Shown here one piece after another: positions 56,420 through 64,000 of a stretch of DNA of 64,000 nt (position 1 is its first letter; each line of letters starts with the position of its first letter). The notes beneath the pieces were generated by a model, which had not been told where the DNA came from, made no database searches, and was given only the letters and a program-made list of their open reading frames with translations. Origin of the DNA: Sphingomonas sp. CBMAI 2297 (lineage in GTDB: Bacteria > Pseudomonadota > Alphaproteobacteria > Sphingomonadales > Sphingomonadaceae). The position numbers were made by a program, and so were the translations under genes. The stretch covers positions 248,001 to 312,000 of the forward strand of contig NZ_JAPDIR010000005.1 of assembly GCF_029870595.1 (NCBI RefSeq), read 5' to 3'.

Positions 56420-57412
56420 ATGCGAAGGCCATTTGCCATGGCCTATCCACTCCGCTCCGCGCTGTTCGCGCTCGACGCCGAAAGGGCGCACCGCGCCGCC
56501 ATCCGCGCGCTCGCGCTCTGGGGATCGCTCGGCACGGTTTTTAGATCCGAAATGGTGGAAACGCCCGTCCAATTGGGAGGATTGACCTTTCCCAATCGAC
56601 TCGGCCTGGCCGCCGGGCTCGACAAGGATGCCGAGGCGATACCCGGCCTGTTCGGCCTGGGCTTCGGCGCGGTCGAGGTCGGCACGCTCACGCCCCGCCC
56701 CCAGGGCGGCAACCCGCGGCCCCGCCTGTTCCGCCTGCCCGAGGACGAGGCGGTGATCAACCGCATGGGCTTCAACAATGGCGGGATCGACGCGGCGCTG
56801 GCGCGCATCGCCCGGCTGGGGCCGCGCCGGGGCATGCTCGGCATCAATGTCGGCGCGAACAAGGACAGCGCGGACCGCGTCGCGGATTACGCGCTCGGCG
56901 TCGGCAAGGCGGCGGCGCATGCCGATTACGTCACGATCAACGTCAGCTCGCCCAACACGCCCGGCCTGCGCGACCTCCAGTCCCGCCCGGCACTCGACGA
57001 GCTGCTCGCCGCCAGCGATGCGGCGCGCGGGCGGACGCCCCTGTTCCTCAAGGTCGCGCCCGATCTCGACCGTGCCGGCCTGGAAGGGGCGATCCGGGCG
57101 GCGCTCGACAACCGGATCGACGCGCTGATCGTCTCGAACACCACTATTTCGCGCCCGCCGCTCCGCTCGGCCCATGCCGGCGAGACGGGCGGCCTGTCGG
57201 GCAAGCCGCTCGCCCCGCTCGCCCGGCAGAAGCTGGCCGAGGCGGCGGAGATCGCCGCGGGCGCGCTGCCGCTGATCTCGGCGGGCGGGATCGACGGCCC
57301 GGACGAAGCGCGGCGCCGCATCGATGCCGGCGCCACGCTCGTCCAGCTCTATTCCGCGCTGGTGTTCAAGGGACCGGGCCTGCCCCGCGCCATCGCCCGG
57401 GCGTTGGCCTAG
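56420..57412 (+). CDS. pyrD: Dihydroorotate dehydrogenase (quinone), class 2
   Basis: 330 residues with GGAGGG 8 nt before the ATG. The N-terminal membrane-associating helices are followed by the FMN barrel: GLAAGLDKDAEAIPGLF (in part), NRMGFNNGG, NVSSPNTPGLRD with the catalytic Ser, and LISAGGIDGPDEA. It oxidises dihydroorotate to orotate in pyrimidine synthesis and feeds electrons to quinone. Slightly short relative to E. coli (336). The stop shares a CTAG with the convergent hdeD-like gene. Confidence 0.95.
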   Translation: MRRPFAMAYPLRSALFALDAERAHRAAIRALALWGSLGTVFRSEMVETPVQLGGLTFPNRLGLAAGLDKDAEAIPGLFGLGFGAVEVGTLTPRPQGGNPRPRLFRLPEDEAVINRMGFNNGGIDAALARIARLGPRRGMLGINVGANKDSADRVADYALGVGKAAAHADYVTINVSSPNTPGLRDLQSRPALDELLAASDAARGRTPLFLKVAPDLDRAGLEGAIRAALDNRIDALIVSNTTISRPPLRSAHAGETGGLSGKPLAPLARQKLAEAAEIAAGALPLISAGGIDGPDEARRRIDAGATLVQLYSALVFKGPGLPRAIARALA

Positions 57413-57984
57413 CCCGCAAGCTTGCGCAGCCGCAGCGCGAGCGCGACATAGGCCGCGCCCCCCAAGATCGCGAGCCAGGCGATCAGCCAGACCAGGCCGA
57501 TGGCGCCGGCGACCGGCCAGGCGAGGATCGCCACGCCGAAGCCGATCGAGACCAGCCCGGCGAGGATCAGGAAGAGCTCGCCCTCGATCTCCTTGCGCAG
57601 CGCGATCGCGCCTGCCGCCTCCATCGCGCCGGTGACGATCGCCCAGGCGGCGATCAGCAGCAGCAGCACCTGCACGGTGATGCCCGGCCAGATGATGGTG
57701 AGCAGGCCGGCGGCGATTCCCGCGAGCCCGGTGAGCGCCAGCCACCAGCGCGGCGTGTCGCCGCTGCGCATGCCCGACAGGGACGCGGCCAGCGCGAACG
57801 CGCCGTCGACCAGCGCATAGGCGCCCCAGACCAGCGCCAGGGTGAGCAGCGCCAGGCCCGGCCACAGCAGCGCGAGGATGCCGAAGGCGATGCCGACGAT
57901 GCCGCGCAGCAGGAACAGCCACCAGCGCTTGCCGAGCGCGCGCAGCAGCGAGGGGGATGTTGCGAATGTCGAGCCGTCCGTCAT
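57409..57984 (-). CDS. HdeD-like (DUF308) membrane protein
   Basis: 191 residues from ATG 57984, with a perfect AAGGAGG ribosome site. Six hydrophobic helices; repeated GIAFGILALLWPG / GIAAGLLTIIWPG / SIGFGVAILAWPV units are the HdeD/DUF308 signature. E. coli HdeD is linked to acid resistance; here the role is unknown. Longer upstream readings lack family similarity. Convergent with pyrD, sharing CTAG as both stop codons. Confidence 0.9.
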   Translation of the reverse strand: MTDGSTFATSPSLLRALGKRWWLFLLRGIVGIAFGILALLWPGLALLTLALVWGAYALVDGAFALAASLSGMRSGDTPRWWLALTGLAGIAAGLLTIIWPGITVQVLLLLIAAWAIVTGAMEAAGAIALRKEIEGELFLILAGLVSIGFGVAILAWPVAGAIGLVWLIAWLAILGGAAYVALALRLRKLAG

Positions 57985-58147
57985 GCTAGCCCTCCTTCGG
58001 AAGCGCGCGCCCGTCCGCCGCGGCCGGGCACCGGCGCTTCGCCGTCCGCCAGATTGCGCCCGGTTATACCCTTGCGCAATCATCCGATCGCCTGCCGCCC
58101 GACGTAGCGTCTTTGCGCTCCGGCCAAAGCCCGCTACGGCTTGCCGG

Positions 58148-59866
58148 ATGAAGAAGCTGTTCCTGCTGCTCGCCCTTCTCGCCGCTCCCGCCGCGGCTTC
58201 CGCCCAGGGCGTGGTGAGCGCCGCCGATCCCCGCGCCGCGGCGGCGGGCACCGAGATCCTCAATGCCGGCGGCAGCGCCACGGACGCGGCGATCGCGACG
58301 ATGCTCGCGCTGAACGTCGTCGAGCCGCAGAGCGCCGGCATCGGCGGCGGCGCCTTCTTCCTCCAATATGACGTGAAGACCGGCAAGATCGCGACGGTCG
58401 ACGGGCGCGAGGCGGCGCCGATGGCGGCGAACGACCATTGGTTCTACGGCGCCGACGGCCAGCCGCTCAGCCATATGGCGGCGGTGCCGGGCGGGCGCAG
58501 CGTCGGCGTGCCGGGCACGCTGCGCGCCATGGCCAAGGCGCATGCCCGCGCCGGCAAGCTGCCCTGGGCCCGGCTGTTCGCCCCGGCGATCCGGCTGGCG
58601 CGCGACGGCTTCGACGTCTCGCCCCGGCTCGCCAACGCGCTGCGCAACTATGCGCCGCACGTCGATGCCGGCGTCCGCGCGATCTATTACCAGGCCGATG
58701 GCAAGCCGCTGGCCGCCGGCGCGCGCGCGACCAACCCGCAACAGGCCGCGCTGCTGGAGCGCGTCGCGAAGTTCGGCCCCGACAGCTTCTATGTCGGCCC
58801 GCAGGCGGAGAAGCTGGTCGCGACGGTGAACGGCGCGGCGCGCAACCCGTCGAAGATGACCGTCGGCGACCTTGCCGCCTATGACGCCAAGGAGCGGCCG
58901 GTGCTGTGCGGCAGCTACCGCGCCTACAAGGTCTGCTCGATGGGCCCGCCTTCCTCGGGCGGCGTCACCGTGATGATGATCCTCGCCCAGCTCGAGCGCT
59001 TCGACATGGCGAAGCTCGGCAAGGACAATCCCGTCGCCTGGCACCTGTTCGCCGAAAGCTCGCGCCTCGCCTATGCCGATCGCGACCTCTATGTCGGCGA
59101 TCCCGACTATGTGCAGGTGCCGATCGCCGGCCTGCTCGACCGCGACTATCTCGCCGGCCGCTCGGCGCTGATCAGCCCGGACGGCAGCATGGCCGAAGTG
59201 AAGGCCGGCACGCCCCCGGGCGCGCCCAAGCGCATCGCGGTGAAGCCGCAGGAAGTGCCGGGCACCACGTCGCTCTCGGTGGTCGACGGGGCCGGCAACG
59301 TCGCCCAGGTGACCACCACGATCGAAGGCGCGTTCGGCTCGGGCCTGTCGGTGGACGGCGTGATGCTCAACAACGAGCTCACCGATTTCGACATCGTGCC
59401 CGAGAAGGACGGCTATCTCGTCGCCAACCGGGTGGAGGGCGGCAAGCGCCCGCGCAGCTCGATGGCGCCGACGATCGTCTACGGCCCGGACGGCAAGGTC
59501 CGCATCGCGATCGGCGCGGCCGGCGGCTCGACGATCATCGCCCAGGTCGCCAAGGCGCTGGTCGGCGTGATCGACTGGAAGCTCTCCGCCCAGGACGCGA
59601 TCGGCCTCGGCCTGCTCTATGCGCCCGGCAAGATGGCGATCGCCGAGAAGGGCACCCAGCTCGATGCGATGGTCCCGGCGCTCCAGGCGCTGGGCGAGAA
59701 GGTGCAATCGGGCCCGCTCGGGCTCAAGATGAACGCGGTCGAGCGGGTCGGGGGCCGCTGGACCGGCGGTGCCGATCCGCGCAGCGAAGGCGTCGTGATG
59801 GACCAACAGGGCCATATGACCGTTATTCAGCGCGTGGGCGCGCAGCCGAACCGGCCGTCGGAATGA
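58148..59866 (+). CDS. ggt: Gamma-glutamyltransferase, secreted
   Basis: 572 residues. The signal peptide ends at AAASAQ. Autoprocessing yields a large chain and a small chain beginning at T373 in PGTTSLSVVD. MGPPSSGGVTVMMIL and IGAAGGSTIIAQV match the family's substrate and oxyanion regions. It hydrolyses or transfers gamma-glutamyl groups (glutathione) in the periplasm. One oddity: the usual TTHxS after the cleavage site reads TTSLS, with Ser in place of His. ATG 58148 has the natural signal peptide. Confidence 0.93.
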   Translation: MKKLFLLLALLAAPAAASAQGVVSAADPRAAAAGTEILNAGGSATDAAIATMLALNVVEPQSAGIGGGAFFLQYDVKTGKIATVDGREAAPMAANDHWFYGADGQPLSHMAAVPGGRSVGVPGTLRAMAKAHARAGKLPWARLFAPAIRLARDGFDVSPRLANALRNYAPHVDAGVRAIYYQADGKPLAAGARATNPQQAALLERVAKFGPDSFYVGPQAEKLVATVNGAARNPSKMTVGDLAAYDAKERPVLCGSYRAYKVCSMGPPSSGGVTVMMILAQLERFDMAKLGKDNPVAWHLFAESSRLAYADRDLYVGDPDYVQVPIAGLLDRDYLAGRSALISPDGSMAEVKAGTPPGAPKRIAVKPQEVPGTTSLSVVDGAGNVAQVTTTIEGAFGSGLSVDGVMLNNELTDFDIVPEKDGYLVANRVEGGKRPRSSMAPTIVYGPDGKVRIAIGAAGGSTIIAQVAKALVGVIDWKLSAQDAIGLGLLYAPGKMAIAEKGTQLDAMVPALQALGEKVQSGPLGLKMNAVERVGGRWTGGADPRSEGVVMDQQGHMTVIQRVGAQPNRPSE

Positions 59867-59920
59867 AGTCGGGGGAAGCGGGACGCTCCGGACAAGGGGC
59901 GCCCGTAATGGGGAGAGGGA

Positions 59921-61705
59921 ATGCGTAGGCTCGAACGGTTCGACAATCTGGTCCAGATGTTCTTCGCGCGGGCGAAGGAAAAGGGCGACGCGCCCTTCCT
60001 GTGGCACAAGGACGAAGGAGAATGGCGGCCGACCAGCTGGGCCGATGCGGCCCGCCAGGTGGCGAGCCTGGCCGCGGCGCTGACCGCGCTCGGCCTGAAG
60101 CGCGGCGACCGGGTGATGCTCGTCTCGGAGAATCGCCCGGAATTCTGCATCAGCGACCTGGCGATCATGGCCGCGGGCTGCGTGACCGTGCCGACCTACA
60201 CCACCAACACCGAGCGCGACCACCAGCACATCATCGAGAATTCGGGCGCCTGCGCGATCATCGTCTCGAACACCAAGCTGGCCAAGGCACTGCTTCCCGC
60301 CGCGATCCGCGCTTCCTCGGCCCGGATGGTGATCGGCATCGAGGAATTGCGCGTCGCCCAGCAGGGCAGCCTGGAATTCCATGACTGGCGCGCGCTGGTC
60401 GCGAAGCACGACACCGATCCGCGCGGCCTGTCCTGCACCTTCCGCCGCGAGGACCTGGCCTGCATCATCTACACCAGCGGCACGGGCGGCTCCCCGCGCG
60501 GCGTGATGCAGCATCACGGCGCGATCCTGCACAATGTCGAGGCGTGCTGCGCGCTGATCAGCGAGGATTTCGGCTGGGAGGACGAGGTGTTCCTCTCCTT
60601 CCTGCCGCTTTCCCACGCCTATGAGCATACCGGCGGCCAGCATTTCCCGATCGGGCTCGGCGCGCAGATCTATTATGCCGAGGGGCTGGAGAAGCTCGCC
60701 TCGAACATCGAGGAGGTGCGCCCCACGATCATGGTCGTCGTGCCGCGCCTGTTCGAGGTGCTGCGCACCCGCATCGTCAAGCAGGTGGAGAAGCAGGGCA
60801 GCTTCGCCAATTTCCTGCTCGACAAGGCCGTCGCGATCGGCGGGCGCAAGGCGGCGGGCGGCGGCCGCCTGTCCGACCTGCCGATGAACCTGTTCCTCGG
60901 CGCCACGCTCAAGCCCAAGCTCTCCAAGAAGTTCGGCGGCCGGATCAAGGCGATGGTCTCGGGCGGCGCGCCGCTCAATCCCGAGGTCGGCATCTTCTTC
61001 CAGAGCCTGGGCCTCACTTTCCTCCAGGGCTATGGCCAGACCGAGGCGGCACCGGTGATCTCGTGCAACCGGCCCAAGGCGGGGCTCAAGATGGACACGG
61101 TCGGCCCGCCGCTCGAGGGGGTGGAGGTCCGCATCGCCGACGATGGCGAGATATTGGTGCGCGGCGAGCTCGTGATGCACGGCTATTGGCGCAACGAGGA
61201 AGAGACGAAGCGGGTCCTGCGGGACGGCTGGCTCTATACCGGCGACATCGGCCATATCGACGAGAAGGGCCGGATCAAGATCACCGATCGCAAGAAGGAC
61301 ATCATCGTCAACGACAAGGGCGACAATGTCGCGCCGCAGAAGGTGGAGGGCATGCTGACTCTCCAGCCCGAGATCGTCCAGGCGATGATCGCCGGCGACC
61401 GCAAGCCCTATATGAGCGCGGTGATCGTCCCCGATCCGGAATGGACCGCCGAATGGTGCGCCCGGACCGCGACCAAGTGCGACTTCAGGGAACTGGCCCA
61501 TGACCCCGACTACAAGGCGGCGCTGGGCGCGGCGGTGGAGCGGGTGAACAAGGACCTGTCGGTGATCGAGCGCGTCCGCAAGTTCCTGGTCGCCGACGAG
61601 CCCTTCACGATCGAGAACGAGCAGCTGACGCCCAGCCTCAAGATCCGCCGGCACATATTGAAGGCCGTCTATGGCGAGCGGCTGGACGCGCTGTACCGGA
61701 ACTAG
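59921..61705 (+). CDS. Long-chain fatty acid-CoA ligase (AMP-binding)
   Basis: 594 residues, resembling the FadD15/AcsL long-chain group. P-loop-like IIYTSGTGGSPRGVMQHHG (TSGTGGSPRG), GYGQTEAAPVIS, YTGDIGHIDEKGRIKITDRKKD (in part) and the final Lys region NEQLTPSLKIRR are present. It activates fatty acids to acyl-CoA with ATP. GGAGAGGG precedes the ATG. The TAG stop lies in the CTAG at the edge of a repeat element (61702). Confidence 0.93.
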   Translation: MRRLERFDNLVQMFFARAKEKGDAPFLWHKDEGEWRPTSWADAARQVASLAAALTALGLKRGDRVMLVSENRPEFCISDLAIMAAGCVTVPTYTTNTERDHQHIIENSGACAIIVSNTKLAKALLPAAIRASSARMVIGIEELRVAQQGSLEFHDWRALVAKHDTDPRGLSCTFRREDLACIIYTSGTGGSPRGVMQHHGAILHNVEACCALISEDFGWEDEVFLSFLPLSHAYEHTGGQHFPIGLGAQIYYAEGLEKLASNIEEVRPTIMVVVPRLFEVLRTRIVKQVEKQGSFANFLLDKAVAIGGRKAAGGGRLSDLPMNLFLGATLKPKLSKKFGGRIKAMVSGGAPLNPEVGIFFQSLGLTFLQGYGQTEAAPVISCNRPKAGLKMDTVGPPLEGVEVRIADDGEILVRGELVMHGYWRNEEETKRVLRDGWLYTGDIGHIDEKGRIKITDRKKDIIVNDKGDNVAPQKVEGMLTLQPEIVQAMIAGDRKPYMSAVIVPDPEWTAEWCARTATKCDFRELAHDPDYKAALGAAVERVNKDLSVIERVRKFLVADEPFTIENEQLTPSLKIRRHILKAVYGERLDALYRN

Positions 61706-61806
61706 GGTCACGACCCGATCAGCAGACACCGTCGTCCCCGCCATTCTCCACCGTCATCCCCGCGCAGGCGGGGATGACGGGGTTTGCCGATTGAATCGTG
61801 ACCCCA
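61702..61806. mobile_element. CTAG-bounded palindromic element, type A, copy 2
   Basis: The left end CTAGGGTCACGACCCGATCA and the right end, read inward GGGGTCACGATTCAATCGGC, are inverted repeats of the type A kind (compare 18269-18460). The centre has the 13-bp CCGTCATCCCCGC/GCGGGGATGACGG hairpin (61751-61780). About 105 bp, the most compact copy. The right CTAG is altered to CCAG. Confidence 0.68.
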
Positions 61807-61829
61807 GGCCCAGCCATCCCACGCCCCGC

Positions 61830-61857
61830 CGTCATCCCGGCTTTGGCCGGGATGACG
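61830..61857. repeat. Isolated GTCATCCCGGC palindrome
   Basis: CGTCATCCCGGC (61830-61841) pairs perfectly with GCCGGGATGACG (61846-61857) around TTTG. It is the same family of palindromes found inside the CTAG-bounded elements, here standing alone. Confidence 0.7.
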
Positions 61858-61865
61858 ATATGAGA

Positions 61866-61892
61866 AAGGCCGGGGCTTCCACCCCGGCCTTT
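61866..61892. terminator. Bidirectional terminator between the acyl-CoA ligase and M16 genes
   Basis: AAGGCCGGGG (61866-61875) pairs with CCCCGGCCTT (61882-61891), followed by TTTCGCG on plus and TTTCTC on minus. It fits the convergent gene arrangement. Confidence 0.65.
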
Positions 61893-61918
61893 CGCGTTTC
61901 GGGCATGAAGCCGGAGCC

Positions 61919-64000
61919 TTACTTCTTCTCCGGCACCACCTTGAGCGTCCAGTCCCTGTCCGGGCGGAGATACTTCATCGCCAGCCCCTGCACGTCCTGC
62001 GGCGTCACCCGCGAATAGTCCGCGGCCAGCGTGTCGACGGCGGCGATCCGCGCGGGATCATAGGTGCCGCCCTCGACCAGGCGCATCCAGAACATGTTGC
62101 CCGAGGACATGCGCAGGATCTGCTGCTTCAGCGGAGTGAGCGCGCGGTTGAGCTCGTCCGCGTCGATCGGCTTGGCCACCAGGTCGGCGGCGATCTTGCG
62201 CGACAGCTCGAAGAAGAAGTCGACCTTGTCGGGCGGCACCATGCCGAGCGCCATGATCTTGCCGCCCGCCGGCAGGCCCTGCGGCCACTGGCTCGCCACC
62301 TGGGGCGAATAGCTCACGCCCGCCTGGCTGCGCAGCTGGTCGAGCAGCCGGTCGCGGAACACCGCGGCGAGCACCTCGAGCTTGCGGCTCTCGGTGATGC
62401 CGCCATTCTCGGTGCCGCCGCCGGTCGGCCAGGCGATCACCGCCGCCGCCTGGTTGGGCTGGCCCTTGTGGAGCAGCGTCACCGGCGTGGCGACATGCGC
62501 GGGGAACTCCACCGGCGCGAGCGGCGCCTTGCTCGCCACGCGCGGCTTCAGCGCGCCGAAGGTGGCGCCCACGGCCTTCACCGTGGCCTCGGCGTCCATG
62601 TCGCCGAACACCTCGACTTCGATCGGCCCCGTCGCCAGCAGCGGCTCCCAGAACTTGCGGAAGCTCTCCGGCGTGGTCTCGCGGATCGTCGCCTCGGCCG
62701 GCACGCCCCAACGCGGATCGCCATTGTGGAGCAGCCGCTCCAGGTCGCGATTCAGCACCGCGTCGGGCGAGGCCGATAGGCCGGCATAGCCCGACAGGAT
62801 GCCCGCCTTGGCGCGCAGCACCGGATTGGGATCCCAGCCCGGGGCGGCAAGCTTGGTCGCCAGCAGCTTGAGCTGGTCGGGCAGGTCGTCCTTGGTCGTC
62901 TGCCCCTTCAGGACGAAGGCGTCGTCGTCGACGTCGAAATCGGCGCCGATCTGGCGGCGGCCGGTCAGGGCGTCGAGCTCCTCCTGGCCATATTTGCCGA
63001 TGCCGCTGGCGACGAGCGCCGGCTCGCCGGCCCAGGCCGGAGTCTGGCCCTGGTTCGGCAGGCCCGAGAGCCCGCGGCCGAAGCGGACGTTGACATAGAC
63101 CTTGCCGGTCTCCGACGGGTCCTGGCGGATCAGCAGCGTCACCCCGTTCGCAAAGGCGAGCTTCTCGATGCCGGTGCCCGGCAGGATCTGCTCGCGGCTC
63201 GCCACCTTGCCGGGCACGCCGAGCTTGGGCAGCGCGGCGAAGCTGACATTGCCGACCAGCTTGCGCTTGCCGCTCGCCGCGACATTGGCCTCGAGCGCGG
63301 AAGCCACCTTGGTGGTGATCGCCGGATCGGGCGTGTGCAGGTTGACGATCGCGCGCGTCGCCGTGCCCTCGAACACTTTCTTCGACGACGCCAGCACCGT
63401 GGCGGGGGTGAACATCTTGGCCGTAACCGCGCCCTTGAAGATCGCGTAGGAGAATTCGGGCGTCGTCACCGTCTCGTTGATGTCGACCGCCTCGGCAAGG
63501 TCGTCGGCCAGCTTGGCCCCGGCCTCGACCGGCGCGGTGTTGATCCGCTGCTTCATCGACGATTCGATCTCGGCGACCTCGCGGTCGATCTCGGCCTGGC
63601 TCGGCGGCGCGGCCTGGGCGTCGGCGATCACGGCGCGCACGTCGCGCAGCGCCGCTTCCCAATCGTCGCCGATGGGAAGCACCTGCACGGTGGTGATGTT
63701 CGCCGATCGGCCGATGTCGCTCAGATCGGCTCCGGCGGCGATGAAGGTGCCGCCCGAGCGCGCGCGCGTCTCCAGCCGGCGATTGATGATGCGGATCGCG
63801 ACCAGGTCGATCATCCGCTTCTGGTTGAAGATCACCGTATCGCCGTCGACCGTCCAGGGACGCACGATCGCCATGGTGGTGAGCACCGGCAGCGCCGGCT
63901 CGACGATGCTGGCGGCGACCGGCCTGCCCTCGACGGGCTTGCCGAAATCGGGCGTCGGCACCGCCGGGCCGGTGCCCTTCCAGTCCGAGAAATGCTTGAC
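61919..64000 (-). CDS. M16-family metallopeptidase, C-terminal part (5' end outside window)
   Basis: The frame is open to the right edge, giving ~693 residues of a protein expected to be ~950. The visible part holds repeated pitrilysin/insulinase-like M16 domains: EKLAFANGVTLLIRQDPSETG (in part) starting the second half, and DRLLDQLRSQAGVSYSP near the C-terminus, the R/Y motif of M16 C-domains. The zinc motif HxxEH would be in the first domain, outside the window. Probably a periplasmic zinc peptidase; the signal peptide cannot be seen. Confidence 0.88.
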   Translation of the reverse strand, partial: VKHFSDWKGTGPAVPTPDFGKPVEGRPVAASIVEPALPVLTTMAIVRPWTVDGDTVIFNQKRMIDLVAIRIINRRLETRARSGGTFIAAGADLSDIGRSANITTVQVLPIGDDWEAALRDVRAVIADAQAAPPSQAEIDREVAEIESSMKQRINTAPVEAGAKLADDLAEAVDINETVTTPEFSYAIFKGAVTAKMFTPATVLASSKKVFEGTATRAIVNLHTPDPAITTKVASALEANVAASGKRKLVGNVSFAALPKLGVPGKVASREQILPGTGIEKLAFANGVTLLIRQDPSETGKVYVNVRFGRGLSGLPNQGQTPAWAGEPALVASGIGKYGQEELDALTGRRQIGADFDVDDDAFVLKGQTTKDDLPDQLKLLATKLAAPGWDPNPVLRAKAGILSGYAGLSASPDAVLNRDLERLLHNGDPRWGVPAEATIRETTPESFRKFWEPLLATGPIEVEVFGDMDAEATVKAVGATFGALKPRVASKAPLAPVEFPAHVATPVTLLHKGQPNQAAAVIAWPTGGGTENGGITESRKLEVLAAVFRDRLLDQLRSQAGVSYSPQVASQWPQGLPAGGKIMALGMVPPDKVDFFFELSRKIAADLVAKPIDADELNRALTPLKQQILRMSSGNMFWMRLVEGGTYDPARIAAVDTLAADYSRVTPQDVQGLAMKYLRPDRDWTLKVVPEKK

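Noticed and set aside
58064..61744. Open frame of about 1200 codons on the minus strand opposite the ggt and acyl-CoA ligase genes
   Set aside because: It covers two complete, well-recognised plus-strand genes and their intergenic gap; no domain or ribosome site supports it.

Overview
High-GC DNA with Alphaproteobacteria character, most likely a member of the Sphingomonadales (Sphingomonas or a close relative). The evidence is the GC-rich third codon positions, long TonB-dependent receptors beside glycoside hydrolases and a flavin halogenase, the Rrf2-sufBCDS-sufT-sufA cluster, and GTCA(T/C)CCC palindromic repeats between genes. I saw no rRNA, tRNA, CRISPR array or full-length insertion sequence. 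Assignments come from reading translations and motifs; no database search was run.

Layout. (1) 1-6393, plus strand: 3' part of a type IV secretion operon, virB4 (partial)-B6-B8-B9-B10-B11-B2-like, every junction a 4-bp ATGA or GTGA overlap. (2) 6448-11148, minus: heavy-metal RND efflux pair plus a His-rich secreted protein. (3) 11365-16232: EmrAB/outer-membrane-factor drug efflux operon, divergent from a TetR repressor, with two matching palindromic operators between them. (4) 16229-18130: leucine-dehydrogenase-type enzyme divergent from an Lrp/AsnC regulator. (5) 18525-34754: glycan-use locus with a LacI regulator, a TonB receptor behind a LacI-type operator, GH3, flavin halogenase, JmjC-like cupin, GH30, FucP-type transporter, polysaccharide lyase and a second TonB receptor. 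(6) 35168-42866: AcrAB/OprM-type RND operon divergent from a TetR gene that is followed after one base by dinB. (7) 42880-48171: lipoprotein, alkyladenine glycosylase, unknown protein, penicillin-acylase family hydrolase, GreA/GreB-type factor, aldo/keto reductase. (8) 48220-55174, minus: suf Fe-S assembly operon with three small unknown genes inside. (9) 55254-64000: AraC-type regulator, pyrD, HdeD-like membrane protein, gamma-glutamyltransferase, long-chain acyl-CoA ligase and a partial M16 peptidase.

Working logic: three export systems (one metal, two drug-type) surround a glycan uptake/degradation locus in which outer-membrane receptors import oligosaccharides, GH3/GH30/lyase enzymes cut them and an MFS permease takes up sugar. 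The suf operon is compact and translationally coupled, under a predicted Fe-S Rrf2 sensor.

Most interesting signals: (a) two small secreted proteins inside the suf operon share a C-x4-SSG-x2-R-x-D-x3-C-x5-C signature and look like paralogues of an undescribed family; (b) a family of short inverted-repeat elements bounded by CTAG (or CTAA) sits exactly on TAG stop codons of neighbouring genes, and in one case appears to have split a stop site shared by two convergent genes; (c) dinB is coupled to the efflux repressor gene.
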